A stretch of DNA of 64,000 nucleotides from Prostheceraeus crozeri (lineage: Eukaryota; Platyhelminthes; Polycladida; Euryleptidae), in contig CAJQUW010003203.1 in the NCBI GenBank assembly GCA_907163375.1, positions 124,001 through 188,000 on the forward strand. Reading direction: 5' to 3'. Below the pieces are notes generated by a model. That model worked only from the letters and a program-made list of their open reading frames with translations, did no database searches and had not been told where the DNA came from. Shown here one piece after another: positions 1-10,314 of the stretch (within the stretch, counting starts at the first letter, position 1; each line of letters opens with the position of its first letter). The translations under genes and the position numbers were made by a program.

Positions 1-520
1 TCTCCGTGTTTTGCTCGCTTTCAGTGAAAAGCCGCTTATAGCATGAGAAGACTGGCTCAGACATCATTAAAAATGCTTTCATTGACTTCAGCAGGGTCGA
101 AAACCCCAGAAATTTTATAAGTAGTCTATCACTTAGGGCAGGTCAATAGCGACCGAACCTTTTTTGAATCAAGTCAAACGGACTTGTAGAAGCAAAGTTA
201 CAAGCCTTTAAAGTTTTGGAGTCTTTTATGGCCTGGAGACGAAGGCCATCTCCTGGCGAACCTCTAAGTCTGACGCCTTAGCTGATATCAGCAATGAAAT
301 TTTCTAAGTACTAATTTTCTAATTTACAGAAACCCGGAATTTGGAATGTCCGAAGCTATCATCGGAGCTCAGAGAGACGACCTACCTCTGACAATCGCTC
401 TCGTCTGAATGACAAGTCTCTCTCGGTTCCCAGCTTATATAGTGTGTGGCGATCAGCTGATGACGTAATACCCATCATCCAAACACTAAAAAACCTGTCT
501 ATCTGCGGTTCTAGTGCTCC
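1..520. other. AT-rich sequence without recognisable gene
   Basis: No open frame, repeat or structural motif that I can support. From about 521 the sequence merges into the diverged tandem units described next. Confidence 0.5.
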
Positions 521-1310
521 GATTGAGCAGGAAATACACCATTTCCATGTAGAATTTGACGCTGAATCCGAATCTGGCCTCCGTTTTCCAATCCGATGCT
601 TCGTTTTGGCTCTACAGTAGGCAGCCATCGCAAAAATTCTAACTATGTCGTTTTTCACCAATGTCCCAAAATCTTAAATGGCGTCTCACATCTAAACGAA
701 GACAGATAGGAACTAAGCCGATTCTTTCAGTGAATTTGTCTCACTCTTAGCTTTCAAACGAGCTATGGCACGACAAAATCCGTCCACTGGAAGCCAAAAT
801 CGAAGCTAGCTCTCCCGAGGGGGGGACGTCAGCGAAAATTTTTTCTCTCCGATTGCTTTCAAATTCACCATACCGATGCAGAATTCCACGCTGAATCCGA
901 ATCTGGATTCCGTTTTCCCATCCGATGGTTCGTTTGGGCGCTACACACCAAAACGTCCCAAATTCTAACTCTGTCGTTTTTTCGAAAAATGTTGAAAATT
1001 TTTTCTCGCCGATTGCCTTGAAACTCACCATACAGATAGAGAATTTCACGCTGATTCCAAATCTGAAATCCGTTTTCCAATCCGATGCTTCGTTTTGAAG
1101 CTAGAGCCCAAAACGTCCCAAATTCTAACTCTGTCGTTTTTCGCCAATCTCCCAAAATCTTAAATGGCGTCTCACATCTAAACGAAGACAGATAGGAACA
1201 AGCCGATTCTTTCAGTGAATTTGTCTCACTCTTAGCTTTCAAACGAGCTATGGCACGACAAAATCCGTCCACTGGAAGCCAAGATCGAAGCGAGCTGTCC
1301 CGAGGGGGGG
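521..1310. repeat. Diverged ~157-bp tandem units with a duplicated 160-bp block
   Basis: Three related units begin near 521, 834 and 991. Each carries the words GACGCTGAATCCGAATCTGG (or a variant) and CCGATGCTTCGTTTTG. A separate block beginning ATNTCCCAAAATCTTAAATG occurs at 661-824 and again at 1146-1310, offset by about 486 bp, so a higher-order unit was duplicated. Each block ends in a G-run (GAGGGGGGG). Open frames across this stretch are by-products of the repeat. No transposon signature is visible. Confidence 0.75.
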
Positions 1311-2620
1311 GAGGTCAGTGAAATTTGATGAAAAATGTTTTGGTGACGGTCCCAGGTCGAAATTCCACACTTTGGAAAATTTTCAAAATTTTACCCATAC
1401 AAAGCCACTCTGACACTTAGGATTTTTTCAGGTGAGCGAGCTCCGACCTAAAATCTTGTAACCGCTATAACTTTTGAACGAAGACAGATATGAACAAGCC
1501 GTTTCTTTCACTGAATTTGTCTCACTCTTAGCTTTCAAACGAGCTATTGCACGACAAAATCCGTCCACTGGAAGCCAAGATCGAAGCCAGCTCTCCCGAG
1601 GGGGGGGAGGTCAGTGAAATTTGATGAAAAATGTTTTGGTGACGGTCCCAGGTCGAAATTCCACACTTTGGAAAATTTTCAAAATTTTACCCATACACAG
1701 TCACTCTGACACTTAGGATTTTTTCAGGTGAGCGAGCTCCGACCTAAAATCTTGTAACCGCTATAACTTTTGAACGAAGACAGATATGAACAAGCCGTTT
1801 CTTTCACTGAATTTGTCTCACTCTTAGCTTTCAAACGAGCTATTGCACGACAAAATCCGTCCACTAGAAGCCAAGATTGAAGCTAGCTGTCCAGAGGGGG
1901 GGGGAGGTCAGTGAAATTTGATGAAAAATGTTTTGGTGACGGTCCCAGGTCGAAATTCCACACTTTGGAAAATTTTCAAAATTTTACCCATACACAGTCA
2001 CTCTGACACTTAGGATTTTTTCAGGTGAGCGAGCTCCGACCTAAAATCTTGTAACCGCTATAACTTTTGAACGGCTGGTCCGATTGACTCGCAACAAAAA
2101 ATGTTGTCGAGCAGTTTTTTCTCCTCTTTCGAATGCAACCCGAACGAACAAAATCCGTTCACTAGAACCGAAGTTAGAAGATTGCTGTCGGGGGGGGGGA
2201 GGTCAGTGAAATTTGATGAAAAATGTTTTGGTGACGGTCCCAGGTCGAAATTCCACACTTTGGAAAAAATTTTTCATTTTTACCGTACACAGTCACTCTG
2301 ACACTTAGGATTTTTTCAGGTGAGCGAGCTCCGACCTAAAATCTTGTAACCGCTATAACTTTTGAACGGCTGGTCCGATTGTCTCGCAACTAAAAATGTC
2401 GTTGAGCAGTTTTTTCTCCTCTTTCGAATGCAACCCGAACGAACAAAATCCGTTCACTAGAACCAAAGTTAGAAGATTGCTGTCGGGGGGGGGGGGTCAG
2501 TGAAATTTGATGAAAAATGTTTTGGTGACGGTCCCAGGTCGAAATTCCACATTTTGGAAAATTTTCAAAATTTTACCCATACAAAGCCACTCTGACACTT
2601 AGGATTTTTTCAGGTGAGCT
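1311..2620. repeat. ~296-bp tandem satellite-like array with G-runs
   Basis: The word GAGGTCAGTGAAATTTGATG recurs at about 1311, 1607, 1904, 2199 and 2493, giving periods of 294-297 bp and about 4.4 units. Every unit has a run of 7 to 11 G just before this word, then GGTGACGGTCCCAGGTCG, a stretch of A/T, CACTCTGACACTTAGG, and GAGCTCCGACCTAAAATC followed by AACTTTTGAACG. The first units continue with the flank seen in the repeats upstream, and the last two with a different flank (CGGCTGGTCCGATTG), so the array is mosaic. Confidence 0.85.
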
Positions 2621-2935
2621 ACGACAGTCCACCCTCCCAACCTGGCCGGCACACCACGCCAACCTGGCCGGCACACCACGCCAACCTAGACACCACATCA
2701 CCGCGCGCTATACGACGGTCGGCCAGAGGGGGGGGGAGGACGACGACGTCAGCGAACCTGACGGACGCACGTGGCCGGCACACCACGACACTCTGCCGTT
2801 CCAGAGGGGGGGGACGTCAGACCCGAAGCACCACGGCGGCCGACCACGACACTCTGCCGGTCCAGAGGGGGGGGGACGTCAGCGACGGCGGCCATCTTGC
2901 GCGGTCCAGAAGTGGAGTTTTACTTACTACTAAAG
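2614..2935. repeat. GC-rich minisatellite with G-run/ACGTCAG motif
   Basis: Sharp shift to GC-rich sequence. GGCCGGCACACCACGCCAAC is repeated in tandem at 2642-2685, and CACGACACTCTGCCG occurs twice (about 2785 and 2847). CCAGAGGGGGGGGACGTCAG and close variants occur near 2803 and 2863 and echo the G-run at 815-830. The open frames here (Arg/Thr/His-rich) follow the repeat and are not taken as genes. Confidence 0.7.
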
Positions 2936-2943
2936 ACACTTTT

Positions 2944-3035
2944 AAGTTTAACCGCATCCCTCTAAGTTAAACCGCAGCGTGCGGTTTAACTTGGAAGACC
3001 CGCTCTGAAACTGACTCCAAGATGCGGTTTAACTT
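2944..3035. repeat. Clustered TTAAACCGCA palindromes
   Basis: AAGTTAAACCGCA (2964-2976) and its exact reverse complement TGCGGTTTAACTT (2980-2992) are separated by GCG, a perfect 13-bp inverted repeat. A near copy lies at 2944-2956 and another TGCGGTTTAACTT at 3023-3035. This could be a fold-back terminus or a protein-binding cluster. No flanking coding frame explains it. Confidence 0.7.
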
Positions 3036-3145
3036 CGAGGATTTACGGTATTAGTGGATTAACCTTGTAACGTCTTTCCTTGCAGATATTGAAAATGCCC
3101 TCAGCTCTTGATATGAAGGCGGAAGCATGCATATATATATAACCC

Positions 3146-4729
3146 ATGGACTCAAAGTTAATCGCTAACAATGGCATTATGTGTACTGATGCCGATTTTT
3201 CAACTAATGATATGACCGGCTCACTTTTAAGGAAAACAGGGAAGTTCATTCCTACTCCTGTTCATAACAATTGTCACATCAAGGTCTTGGCTGGTGTTGA
3301 TGATTATTTACGTAAAATCCAATGGCGTTTTGTTTTTGCCAATACGTCTTCTAACAGCAATTGTCGCTTTACTTTTAAATCTGATCGTTATCCTCCTCGT
3401 GATCTAATCCCGATATCCATTTTAAATGATTGTAAGAGGATTCGATGTGCAGTAATTTCTATGCTTCGAAACTGCAAAAGTTGTTTTGGAAATGACAATT
3501 TATCTTATGATGAACGATGTGAATTAAATCGTCTCATTTTATCGGATTCTGTGACTATAGCTCCTGTTGATAAAGGTAATGGTTGGCTAATTGTTCGAGC
3601 TAATCATTATGAGGCTGAAGGCTATCGTCAATTGTGTAATAATGAATTTTATGTACCTTTGGAAAATCCCATAGATTTTCATGTTGGTCGTCGCCTGCAA
3701 CATTTACTAGGTGTATTACAGAAAAAAGGTTTTTTGTCAAAGCGTGAAGTAAATGCGTTAGAGCCTTCAAAGGAGGCCAGGTCACGTAAATTTTATATGT
3801 TACCGAAATTTCATAAAGATATTTGGCATTATGATTGTATGCCACCTGGTCGGCCGATTATTTCCGATACAAATAGTGTCAGTCGTAGCTGTTCGACTCT
3901 GTTGGAGTATTTTCTTAAGCCTTTGGCCCAGAGTGGTAAAAGTTATGAAAGAGACTCAATGCATGTTATAAGTCTCTTGAGTGATGTAAGGGTGTCTCAA
4001 TCGTCTGTTCTTGTCACCTTAGACGTGTCTTCTTTGTACACAGATACTCCTACCGAAGAGGGTATAGATGCTGTCAGTAAAGCCTTTTTAAAGCATCCAG
4101 ATCAAAGGAGACCTGACTTGTCATTGTTAACGATGCTCCGGTTAATTTTAACTAGCAACAGTTTTGTCTTTAATGGAGAGTTATTTTTGCAAGTCCAAGG
4201 TACTGCAATGGGGTGTGCCTTCGGACCATCGTATGCAAATATTTTTATGTCTGAGTGGGAAGAAAATGTATATAATTGTGAATACCCACCATCCTTCTGG
4301 ATTCGGTATATCGATGATATTTTTATGATTTGGGAGTATGACGATTCTCGCCTTGCAAGTTTTCTTCTTTCTGTAAATAGTTTTTGACCAAGCATTAAAG
4401 TTCAGTCTTGCTTGAGCAATTGCTCAATTCGTTTTTTAGACCTGGAGTTGTACAAATCCAGTCAAAGAATTTTGCATCGTATTGGCTTTAAATCAACAGA
4501 CAGCCATACTTTGTTACCACCTGTTTCATATCATCCCAAACACGTTTTCCGTTCTATCATTTTCGGTCAAATTTTGCGTTTTGTGACTCATAGTGCCTCC
4601 TTTAAAGATTTTAAAAATACTAAAGCTGTTGTACAGTCTCAGTGGAGACGGCAAGGGTATACAAGAAGTTTGATACGTCACTGTGTTCGTCAGGTATTTT
4701 CTTTGACTAATCAGTCCCCCGATCAGTGA
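3146..4729 (+). pseudogene. PLE reverse transcriptase (family A), interrupted
   Basis: The first 413 codons hold the N-terminal PLE region (VDKGNGWLIV near residue 150, KFYMLPKFHKD near 215, GRPIISDTNS) and the palm. Palm motifs are DVSSLYT (motif A), GTAMGCAFGPSYANIFM (B) and RYIDDIFMIWE (C, with both aspartates). After a frame change the thumb continues from about 4390 with IRFLDLELYKS, HPKHVFRSII and the helix-rich stretch before the linker. A complete PLE protein is usually 600-900 residues, so the N-terminus is partly missing. The match to PLE rather than LINE or LTR reverse transcriptase rests on the GTAMG motif B and the downstream GIY-YIG. Confidence 0.85.
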
Positions 4730-4829
4730 GAGACTGGATTTTCACTATGTGCTAGCAACTGCTCTGTTTGTGCATTTGGTATACCCTCAAAATATGTTGT
4801 AAATACTGTAAATAGAAACACTTATCAAA

Positions 4830-5290
4830 TTGTACATAGGCTCTCTTGTAAATCTTGTAAAGTAATTTATCTGATTATTTGTAAAAAAGTGTAATATAAT
4901 GTATGTACATGTAGGCCAGACATCACGAATGGTATGTGAACGTATTTCCGAGCATATCCGAAGTATATGCTCTTTTTACACTACGTCTGTATCAAAACAT
5001 TTTAATGAGACATGTAGTATAAGTGATTTTTCTTTTGTGGCCCTTGAGCATTGTCCTTCAGAGAGTAAAAGGCTGAAAAAGGAAAACATATGGATATAGC
5101 GCCTGAGCACTCTGTATCCGAATGGGTTAAATCATGAATTAAATGCTGTTAATGATACCCATCTTGTATTGCCTTTTAGTTCAAGCAGCCAACGTGTCAT
5201 TCGTTATTGTCAAAAAGCGTTTTGTGACGTAAGAACTTGCCCATCGTACACCACTGAGAGAAATCTACAAAGCTTGTTGTTCAAGAAGTG
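4830..5290 (+). pseudogene. GIY-YIG endonuclease domain of PLE family A, broken
   Basis: The stretch CNIMYVHVGQTSR, then RISEHIRS and VSKHFNETCSI, matches the PLE GIY-YIG nuclease pattern (YVGQT, R...EH, KH). A second frame continues with LYPNGLN, as in the related copy at 13680-13760. In PLEs this domain makes the target-site cut that primes reverse transcription. Frame breaks occur upstream and inside the domain. Confidence 0.75.
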
Positions 5291-5363
5291 AACATCTCTC
5301 TTTTTATTGCAATTTGCTGTGACTCTATATTTCAGTTTGTGTCTTGCAACGCTAAGTGCATGT

Positions 5364-5402
5364 GGAATTGAGAAAGAGAATAAATCTCGAAACCGGTCTT
5401 CC
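5364..5402 (+). ncRNA. Hammerhead ribozyme variant (U3-A8), PLE-A
   Basis: Helix I arms GGAA (5364) and TTCC (5399). Core box TTGAGAA (5368-5374). Stem II GAGA/TCTC with loop ATAAA. Then GAA and palindromic helix III ACCGGT (5392-5397), with C17 at 5398. The layout is a type I hammerhead with a tiny helix III. Core positions 3 and 8 are U and A instead of C and G. Confidence 0.75.
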
Positions 5403-5485
5403 GAAGCAAAAGTTTTTTGTCTCTTCTCACGAGGTTGGATAGTAGCTGGTGCGGCGTGGGAGCCTGGAAATACTCTTGAGTATTT

Positions 5486-5518
5486 TCAATAAATATATAT
5501 ATATATATACATATATAA
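5486..5518. repeat. (TA)n tract between PLE copies
   Basis: An AT-alternating stretch directly follows the 3' end of PLE-A and precedes the inverted PLE-B copy. Comparable tracts border nearly all PLE insertions in the window. Confidence 0.85.
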
Positions 5519-5604
5519 TACAAAATAGTGAAATCAATAAATGGAAATTAATACGACAAATAGTAACCCACGCAGAAGGCAAAAAGAAAAAGCACAATTT
5601 TGTA

Positions 5605-5643
5605 GCCCAAACCGGTTTCACCTGTTCCAGGCTTCTCACGGGC
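5605..5643 (-). ncRNA. Decayed hammerhead-like motif, PLE-B end
   Basis: Read on the minus strand: GCCC and GGGC arms, box GTGAGAA, stem II GCCTG/CAGGT, GAA, then palindrome ACCGGT. Box position 3 is G and position 8 is A, so the tertiary pair is lost, and one extra T follows the predicted cleavage site. Probably inactive. Confidence 0.6.
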
Positions 5644-5804
5644 AACTGAATTATATTACAAAAATTCGAACTGAAGCATGCAAATGATCAACATAACATA
5701 ATAGATATATGACACTAATCATATGTACTGAAATGGAAAAGGAAATCATAGATTTTTCGGGATGAGCACAGTGAGATTCTATGGTACTGGTGCATGTTAC
5801 TCAC

Positions 5805-6704
5805 TTAATGATTTACATTTAATTTTGGTTTTAAGATATTTATACACATTTTTTCTTTTAGTTCTCTCATGCCTCTGTCACTTCCATTCGGTAATTTATA
5901 TATTGGCATAATCCAGAATGGGGGATCTTCATTTTTTGCACATGCAGATATGTGTTTGCTGGCGTGTAAAATGGCATATTTATTTTCTCTAACCTGCTGT
6001 CTATGCACCCTTACTCTAGAACGAAAAATATCTCCTGTTTGCCCCACATAAAGCTCACCACAACCCCCACACTTCATAGCATATATGAGATCCTTTGTGT
6101 TACAATTCATATTTGATCTAATTTCGAAAGATGTCATTTCTCCATTTATCTTATAAAATGAAGTTGTGCCCTCTATTAAACAATTGCAGCATTCACATCT
6201 ACTGTCTCCGCATTTTGTAACACCGATCAAAGTTTTTCTGTTGCTATTTCTAAGTTGATGTAGTAATGAAGGAGGCTGACGGTATGAACGTCTTATTCTA
6301 TAATTTTTAAAAGTCGACGTCACTTTCAAACTATTAAATATAGGATTAACAATATTCTGGAAGATCGCAGGATTATTCGAGTTGAATGTGGTAACAAAAG
6401 GAACAAGTAAGTGCGAATGTTGCTCGTTCTTATTGCTAGTAATTTTGTTTTCAGCTCTGGATATTGCATCACTTATTAAAGGCTGTGGATATCCAAGAGT
6501 GAGCAGTTGGTTTCGTAGTTCATCATACCGCATCATCTTTCTTTCAGATTTGGAGACAATGTTATTGATTCTTCTAGCCAAAGTATAGGGGATGTTTTTG
6601 ATTATATGCTTAGGATGGTTCGAATTAAAGGAGACATAATTATGACTGTCTGTAGGTTTGTAATACACATCTGTCTTTTTCATCCTCTTTGTAAACACAA
6701 ACAT
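5805..6704 (-). pseudogene. PLE-B thumb, Cys-rich linker and GIY-YIG endonuclease
   Basis: 299 codons. The N-terminal 90 residues are the PLE thumb (KPTDSHNYVSFNSNHPKH, then LARRINNIVS). A Cys cluster follows (CGDSRCECCNC, near 185), then the GIY-YIG nuclease: DLIYAMKCGGCGELYVGQTG (near 215), RVRVHRQQ and ASKHISAC. It ends at NVNH. The order thumb, zinc-like cluster, GIY-YIG is diagnostic of endonuclease-bearing PLEs. The nuclease part itself is open, and the breaks lie upstream in the palm. Confidence 0.88.
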
Positions 6705-6830
6705 CCAAACAATTCAATTTATTCTTATTACATTCTAAAGTAAACTTGATTTTGTCATTCATGTTATTTAAAAATTGATGGAAATTTGTTATATCATCGA
6801 ACGAATCCTTCCATATTACAAAACAGTCGT

Positions 6831-7230
6831 CTAAGTATCTGAGCTCAGAACATCTCTCATGTAAACATACATCTTTTGTTCTAGATATCCCATAGATAGA
6901 GTGGCATATGTAGGGGCTAATCGAGTGCCCATAGCTGTACCCGAAATTTGCAAATAAAAATTGTCCTCAAAACTGAAGAAATTGTTTGTCAGGACTATCG
7001 AAATACCATTTAAAATGAATGCATTGGTATAGCGTTCATCAATCAAATCCCTATATTTTTCAATCCAAAATTCCATTGCTGTCAATCCTAAGTCGTTATC
7101 AATATTCGTGTATAGAGATGTTACATCAAACGATACAAACATTGAATTCTTTGCTTCCTTTGGTAATTTTGAGATGAAGTGGGCAGTATCTCTGCAAAAA
7201 CTCGGCAGTTTTGAAGTTAGAGGCTTTATA
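6831..7230 (-). pseudogene. PLE-B reverse transcriptase palm
   Basis: Carries motif A (SFDVTSLYTNID) and motif B (ISGTAMGTRLAPTYATL). The catalytic YxDD region lies at the frame break near 6830, where LRYLDDCFVIW-like coding can be read in another frame. This sits directly between the reverse transcriptase N-terminal part (7250-8011) and the thumb (5805-6704). Confidence 0.82.
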
Positions 7231-7249
7231 AGTTTATCAAGGAAATAGC

Positions 7250-8011
7250 TTAAACGATTCGTGGGACCTTTTCACTTGAAATGATGGGACGCAATTTCAA
7301 ACTGTCCGGCATTATAGTTTTCATGTAACCATACTCGTCCATAATATTGAAATTAATGTTTTCTATCTTATGAATTTTCGGTAGTCGGTATATAAAAGGA
7401 ATATCTGCACTGAATTTGCTAAGATATTTTGCTTCCTTTGTTGTTAGGCAACTACTAAAACGTTTGCAAAATCTGTTAATCAAGTTCAGTGTGCTCTTGA
7501 CTTCATACTTGAAAATCGGTCGATATGTATTTGTGTCCTGTAAATGTTCATTATATATACAATGTCTGTAATCCACATAATTCATAACTACAAATGCGCC
7601 ACCTTTATCTGATTTTGTTATATGGAGATCATCACGATTTTTAGGTCTATGTAAAGCCAGCCTTTGTTCTTTACTTAGATTGTATTTTCGTCTATTGGAA
7701 TATTCAAATTTCTCTGTTTCATTTAGAATTAAGTCTATATTACTATCAAGCGATGGGTTCAAACCCTTTGGCGGTTCGAAGTTTGATTCGCCTTTTATTT
7801 TTATTGATTCAGGTGTGCCAGTAGAGCATTCTTCTGTTTGGTCTTTGTCTTTGAAAAAATCTATCAAACGTAATCTTCTACAGAAAGATATCGCATCATT
7901 CTGAAGACCTGTCAAATTTTGACTAGGAACTGGAGTAAATTTACATCCTTTCGCCAAAAGTTCTTTCTCTGTGTCTGAAATATCATAATTAGAAATGTTG
8001 ATAGTTTTCAA
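7250..8011 (-). pseudogene. PLE-B reverse transcriptase N-terminal region
   Basis: 253 codons with the PLE landmarks LLAKGCKFTPVP near the start, SDKGGAFVVM (near 160), YRLPKIHK (near 215) and LRPIISS (near 245). These are fingers motifs preceding motif A of PLE reverse transcriptases. The frame closes at 7250 and the palm continues in the next piece. Confidence 0.85.
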
Positions 8012-8016
8012 ATCAT

Positions 8017-8973
8017 TTAGTATAAAAAATGATCGGTATTGTTATCTAATGCATGCTCGTCCATCTGCAATTGATTTGTGCTTTGGATTCCATCTTCAGG
8101 TAAATTACTGCGATTTGAATTAAATCTCCCAAAACTTCTAAAATCATTGCGGTACTGATTCTCATTAAAATTATTTACTCTGTTATTTCTTATTGGTCTG
8201 CGATTATAATTAATGAAATTTCTTCTTTCATAATTTGTATTGTAATTATTCCATCTATTATTACTGCGGAATCTTGTATTATTTTGATAATTGTTTGATT
8301 TCACAAACCTATTATTATAATTAAATGGCCCATTGTAATTGCGCATTTGATTCCTTCTTATATTTCTGTAATCGTTTTGGGGCCTACCAGCATCCCTTGA
8401 TTGCCAAATTCCTAAATTTAGTGAAATTAAGTGTTTATCTGAGCTGAAAAATTTACTTTTCTCTTCCCAAATCTTGTGACTTGTTTCTTCTTCTTTTTCT
8501 ATTTCCTTTTTCCAAGACTCCAGCTTTTGAATAGAAATGATTCCATTGTGAAAATTCTTTATATAATTCTCTACTTCAGTATCTATTTTAGTGAAATACT
8601 CAGTTTTAATGCGTGCAATTGATCTCATGCGCTCTATTTCATGGCTACATTCGGCTATTGATAACGACTTTCTCAATTCTTGTTCCTCGCTTGACAAATA
8701 CGCTAGTGGCTTCCGCCAAAATTTTCTCAGAATTTTTGGATTTTCGGAATTTAAGCTAGTTTCATATATCTCAGCAATGCTGTTATTTCTAAATACTTGA
8801 TAATAAAACATCTTTCGCTTTAACAGTCGTTTTTCAATAAAAAGTTCCTGATTACCACCATAATTTGAAACTTGAACATTCTTTTTAATGCTATCCAGCT
8901 CTAATACAATATTTTCATGAGATTTCCTTATTTGCTCATTTATCTTACTTTGATGATTATTGAGATTATCCAT
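8017..8973 (-). pseudogene. PLE-B N-terminal domain, Asn/Arg-rich tail
   Basis: 318 codons. The first ~190 residues are charged and helical, with coiled-coil character (long Glu/Lys runs). About 205-290 is an Asn/Arg/Tyr-rich, low-complexity segment (RNNRVNNFNENQYRND), plausibly RNA-binding. Such an N-terminal region ahead of the reverse transcriptase fits a near-complete PLE. No known enzymatic domain is visible. The stop near 8015 lies just before the next frame starts, so this could be a separate protein or one split by a mutation. Confidence 0.65.
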
Positions 8974-8996
8974 TTCCTAAATCTTTATTAAGCCTC

Positions 8997-9443
8997 TTGA
9001 GTAATAACAACAGACGGAGTATTGTCGGTATCTTCAAGTGCGAAGAGACAAGATGTTGTTGCTGTAAGACGTTAATTGTCGGAAAAAATATTCCTATCAG
9101 AGTTGGAAATATTGAAAAGATCTTTAACGTCAACTATAATCTTACTTGCACTTCCAAAAATGTTATTTATTTCATCAGGTGTTTGGGTTGTAAAAATATC
9201 TACGTTGGTCAGACAGGTGATATTTTTAGAATTAGACTAACTGTTCATAGACAGCAGATGTTTCATCCTGAATATAGCATTCTGAACGTTAGTAAGCATA
9301 TTATGAGCTGTGCTAAAAATCTAGCATCTAAGTTTGAAGCTTCTCCTCTATTCCAAATGTCACCTGCAAGCACTAAGATTGACAGGGAATCTATGGAGCG
9401 CCGCATCATAGCTTTACTGAAGCCAACCCTCAATGACTATTGA
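8997..9443 (+). CDS. PLE GIY-YIG endonuclease fragment
   Basis: 148 codons. A Cys cluster (CEETRCCCCKTL, near residue 15) is followed by NVIYFIRCLGCKNIYVGQTG (GIY-YIG core), RLTVHRQQ and VSKHIMSC, with the C-terminus at LNDY. This open frame is only the C-terminal third of a PLE protein. The ATG used here is simply the first in frame and is not a native start. The reverse transcriptase is absent. Confidence 0.8.
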   Translation: MSNNNRRSIVGIFKCEETRCCCCKTLIVGKNIPIRVGNIEKIFNVNYNLTCTSKNVIYFIRCLGCKNIYVGQTGDIFRIRLTVHRQQMFHPEYSILNVSKHIMSCAKNLASKFEASPLFQMSPASTKIDRESMERRIIALLKPTLNDY

Positions 9444-9510
9444 TTTTGAATTTCAGTTTGATATCTTATTCTTATTTGTGTATATAGATGATTTTGAATA
9501 TAATAAATTC

Positions 9511-9558
9511 ATTCCCTTGACAAGCTTCCCAAGTTAGGGAGCGAAACCGGTTGGGAAT
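9511..9558 (+). ncRNA. Hammerhead ribozyme variant (U3-A8)
   Basis: Helix I ATTCCC (9511) with GGGAAT (9553), 6 bp. Core TTGACAA (9517-9523). Stem II GCTTCC with GGGAGC (one G-U). GAA at 9543, palindromic helix III ACCGGT (9546-9551), U17 at 9552. One of the best-paired copies in the window. Confidence 0.8.
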
Positions 9559-9673
9559 ATGAGAGATTTTTGAGTCTTCTTTGGGTCGATTTTGGTATTA
9601 TTTAACCATTTTAATTGCCTTTTTTACTTATGTATATATATATTTAGACAAGTAACCTGGCAATTGATAAATT

Positions 9674-9787
9674 TATCAAATCTCAACAGATGTAGCCACC
9701 ACGAGACATGTTTCGGCCTGTTGGGCCTCATCATGTGAGGCCCAACAGGCCGAAACATGTCTCGTGGTGGTTACATCTGTTGAGATT

Positions 9788-9792
<5 letters not shown>
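9674..9792. repeat. 57-bp inverted repeat made of two truncated hammerhead-SINE ends
   Basis: Left arm 9674-9730 and right arm 9736-9792 are reverse complements with one mismatch, around a 5-bp spacer. Each arm holds the second half of the hammerhead seen at 25636-25677 and 27264-27305 (stem II GGCC/GGCC, GAA, palindrome ACATGT, helix I strand TCGTGG) and the same tail (ACATCTGTTGAGATTTG). The 5' core box is cut at the centre, so neither arm has a full ribozyme. The 3' ends face outward into (TA)n. Confidence 0.85.

Positions 9793-9838
<46 letters not shown>
9790..9838. repeat. (TA)n microsatellite
   Basis: About 24 TA units directly abut the 3' tail of the hammerhead palindrome. Confidence 0.95.
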
Positions 9839-9841
<3 letters not shown>

Positions 9842-9895
9842 CCAACAAAAGTACGACACGGAATTATCAAAGAAAAACTCAATTTCAACTGAAAT

Positions 9896-9935
9896 GCCCG
9901 ACCGGTTTCTACCTGTCACCAGGCTTGTCAAGGGC
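9896..9935 (-). ncRNA. Hammerhead ribozyme variant (U3-A8)
   Basis: Minus strand: GCCC (9935-9932) pairs with GGGC (9899-9896). Core TTGACAA at 9931-9925, stem II CCTG/CAGG, GAA, palindrome ACCGGT (9906-9901), C17 at 9900. No PLE coding is visible next to it on the minus strand, so this is an orphan 3' end. Confidence 0.75.
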
Positions 9936-10314
9936 TTGATCTTTAATGTAAACTGACATACAAAAATAATTTGAAATCTAAGCATTCATACATTGTATAT
10001 GACGTAGACCAAGAAATCAAATGGCGGATAAAAGCAGGATGTCATCATGGCAAAGTCAGATATCAAATTAGTAGACAAGAGCAAAACTACATGTCACGAT
10101 TTAAGGTGGGTCCTAGATATTTAATGCACTGCTTCTCTTTTTGCTCGCGATGTAACATTGTATACCAAGTATATAAGACTGATATCTTTGATAATGCCCA
10201 GAAATTCATTAACGGCACGGAAATCATGGCCGGAATTCATGGCCTGGAAATGAAACCATAGAAATATTTCGCAACATGGCATACAATGATTATGACATCT
10301 ACATTTTTCCGGCT

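Larger units (their letters stand above)
3141..5405 (+). mobile_element. Penelope-like element, family A, 5'-truncated and broken
   Basis: A retroelement of the endonuclease-bearing PLE class: reverse transcriptase, thumb/linker, GIY-YIG nuclease, then a 3' tail with a hammerhead ribozyme at 5364-5402. It is followed by a (TA)n tract, a typical neighbour of PLE ends here. The frame is interrupted in a few places, so it is not functional. The left edge is marked by a 36-bp block shared with 10717-10752. Family A also supplies the fragment at 13564-14120. PLEs are thought to insert by target-primed reverse transcription. Confidence 0.88.
5519..8985 (-). mobile_element. Penelope-like element, family B, almost full length, broken
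   Basis: Minus-strand PLE with all expected parts: N-terminal domain (8973-8017), reverse transcriptase N-terminal part (8011-7250), palm (7230-6831), thumb/linker plus GIY-YIG (6704-5805) and a 3' tail with a decayed hammerhead (5605-5643). About three to four frame interruptions make it inactive. It abuts a plus-strand PLE end at about 8986, forming a head-to-head pair. Confidence 0.9.
8986..9600 (+). mobile_element. PLE 3' fragment abutting PLE-B head to head
   Basis: Begins exactly where the minus-strand PLE-B starts and runs in the opposite direction, with GIY-YIG coding and then a hammerhead at 9511-9558. The protein differs from PLE-B (YVGQTGDIFRIRLTVHRQQ against YVGQTGDIFRSRVRVHRQQ, different C-termini), so the junction joins two subfamilies. 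Confidence 0.8.

Noticed and set aside
359-1272. Minus-strand open frames of 100-135 codons
   Set aside because: They lie wholly in diverged tandem repeats, share segments with each other because of the repeat, and show no domain.
1311-2620. CRISPR-like array
   Set aside because: Units are ~296 bp and nearly identical throughout, with no short spacers. This is a eukaryotic tandem repeat.
2614-2970. 118-codon Arg/Thr/His-rich frame
   Set aside because: It follows the GC-rich minisatellite, and its composition is explained by the repeat words.
9971-10261. 96-codon plus-strand frame
   Set aside because: No motif, no homology I recognise, and bracketed by PLE fragments. Not supportable as a gene.
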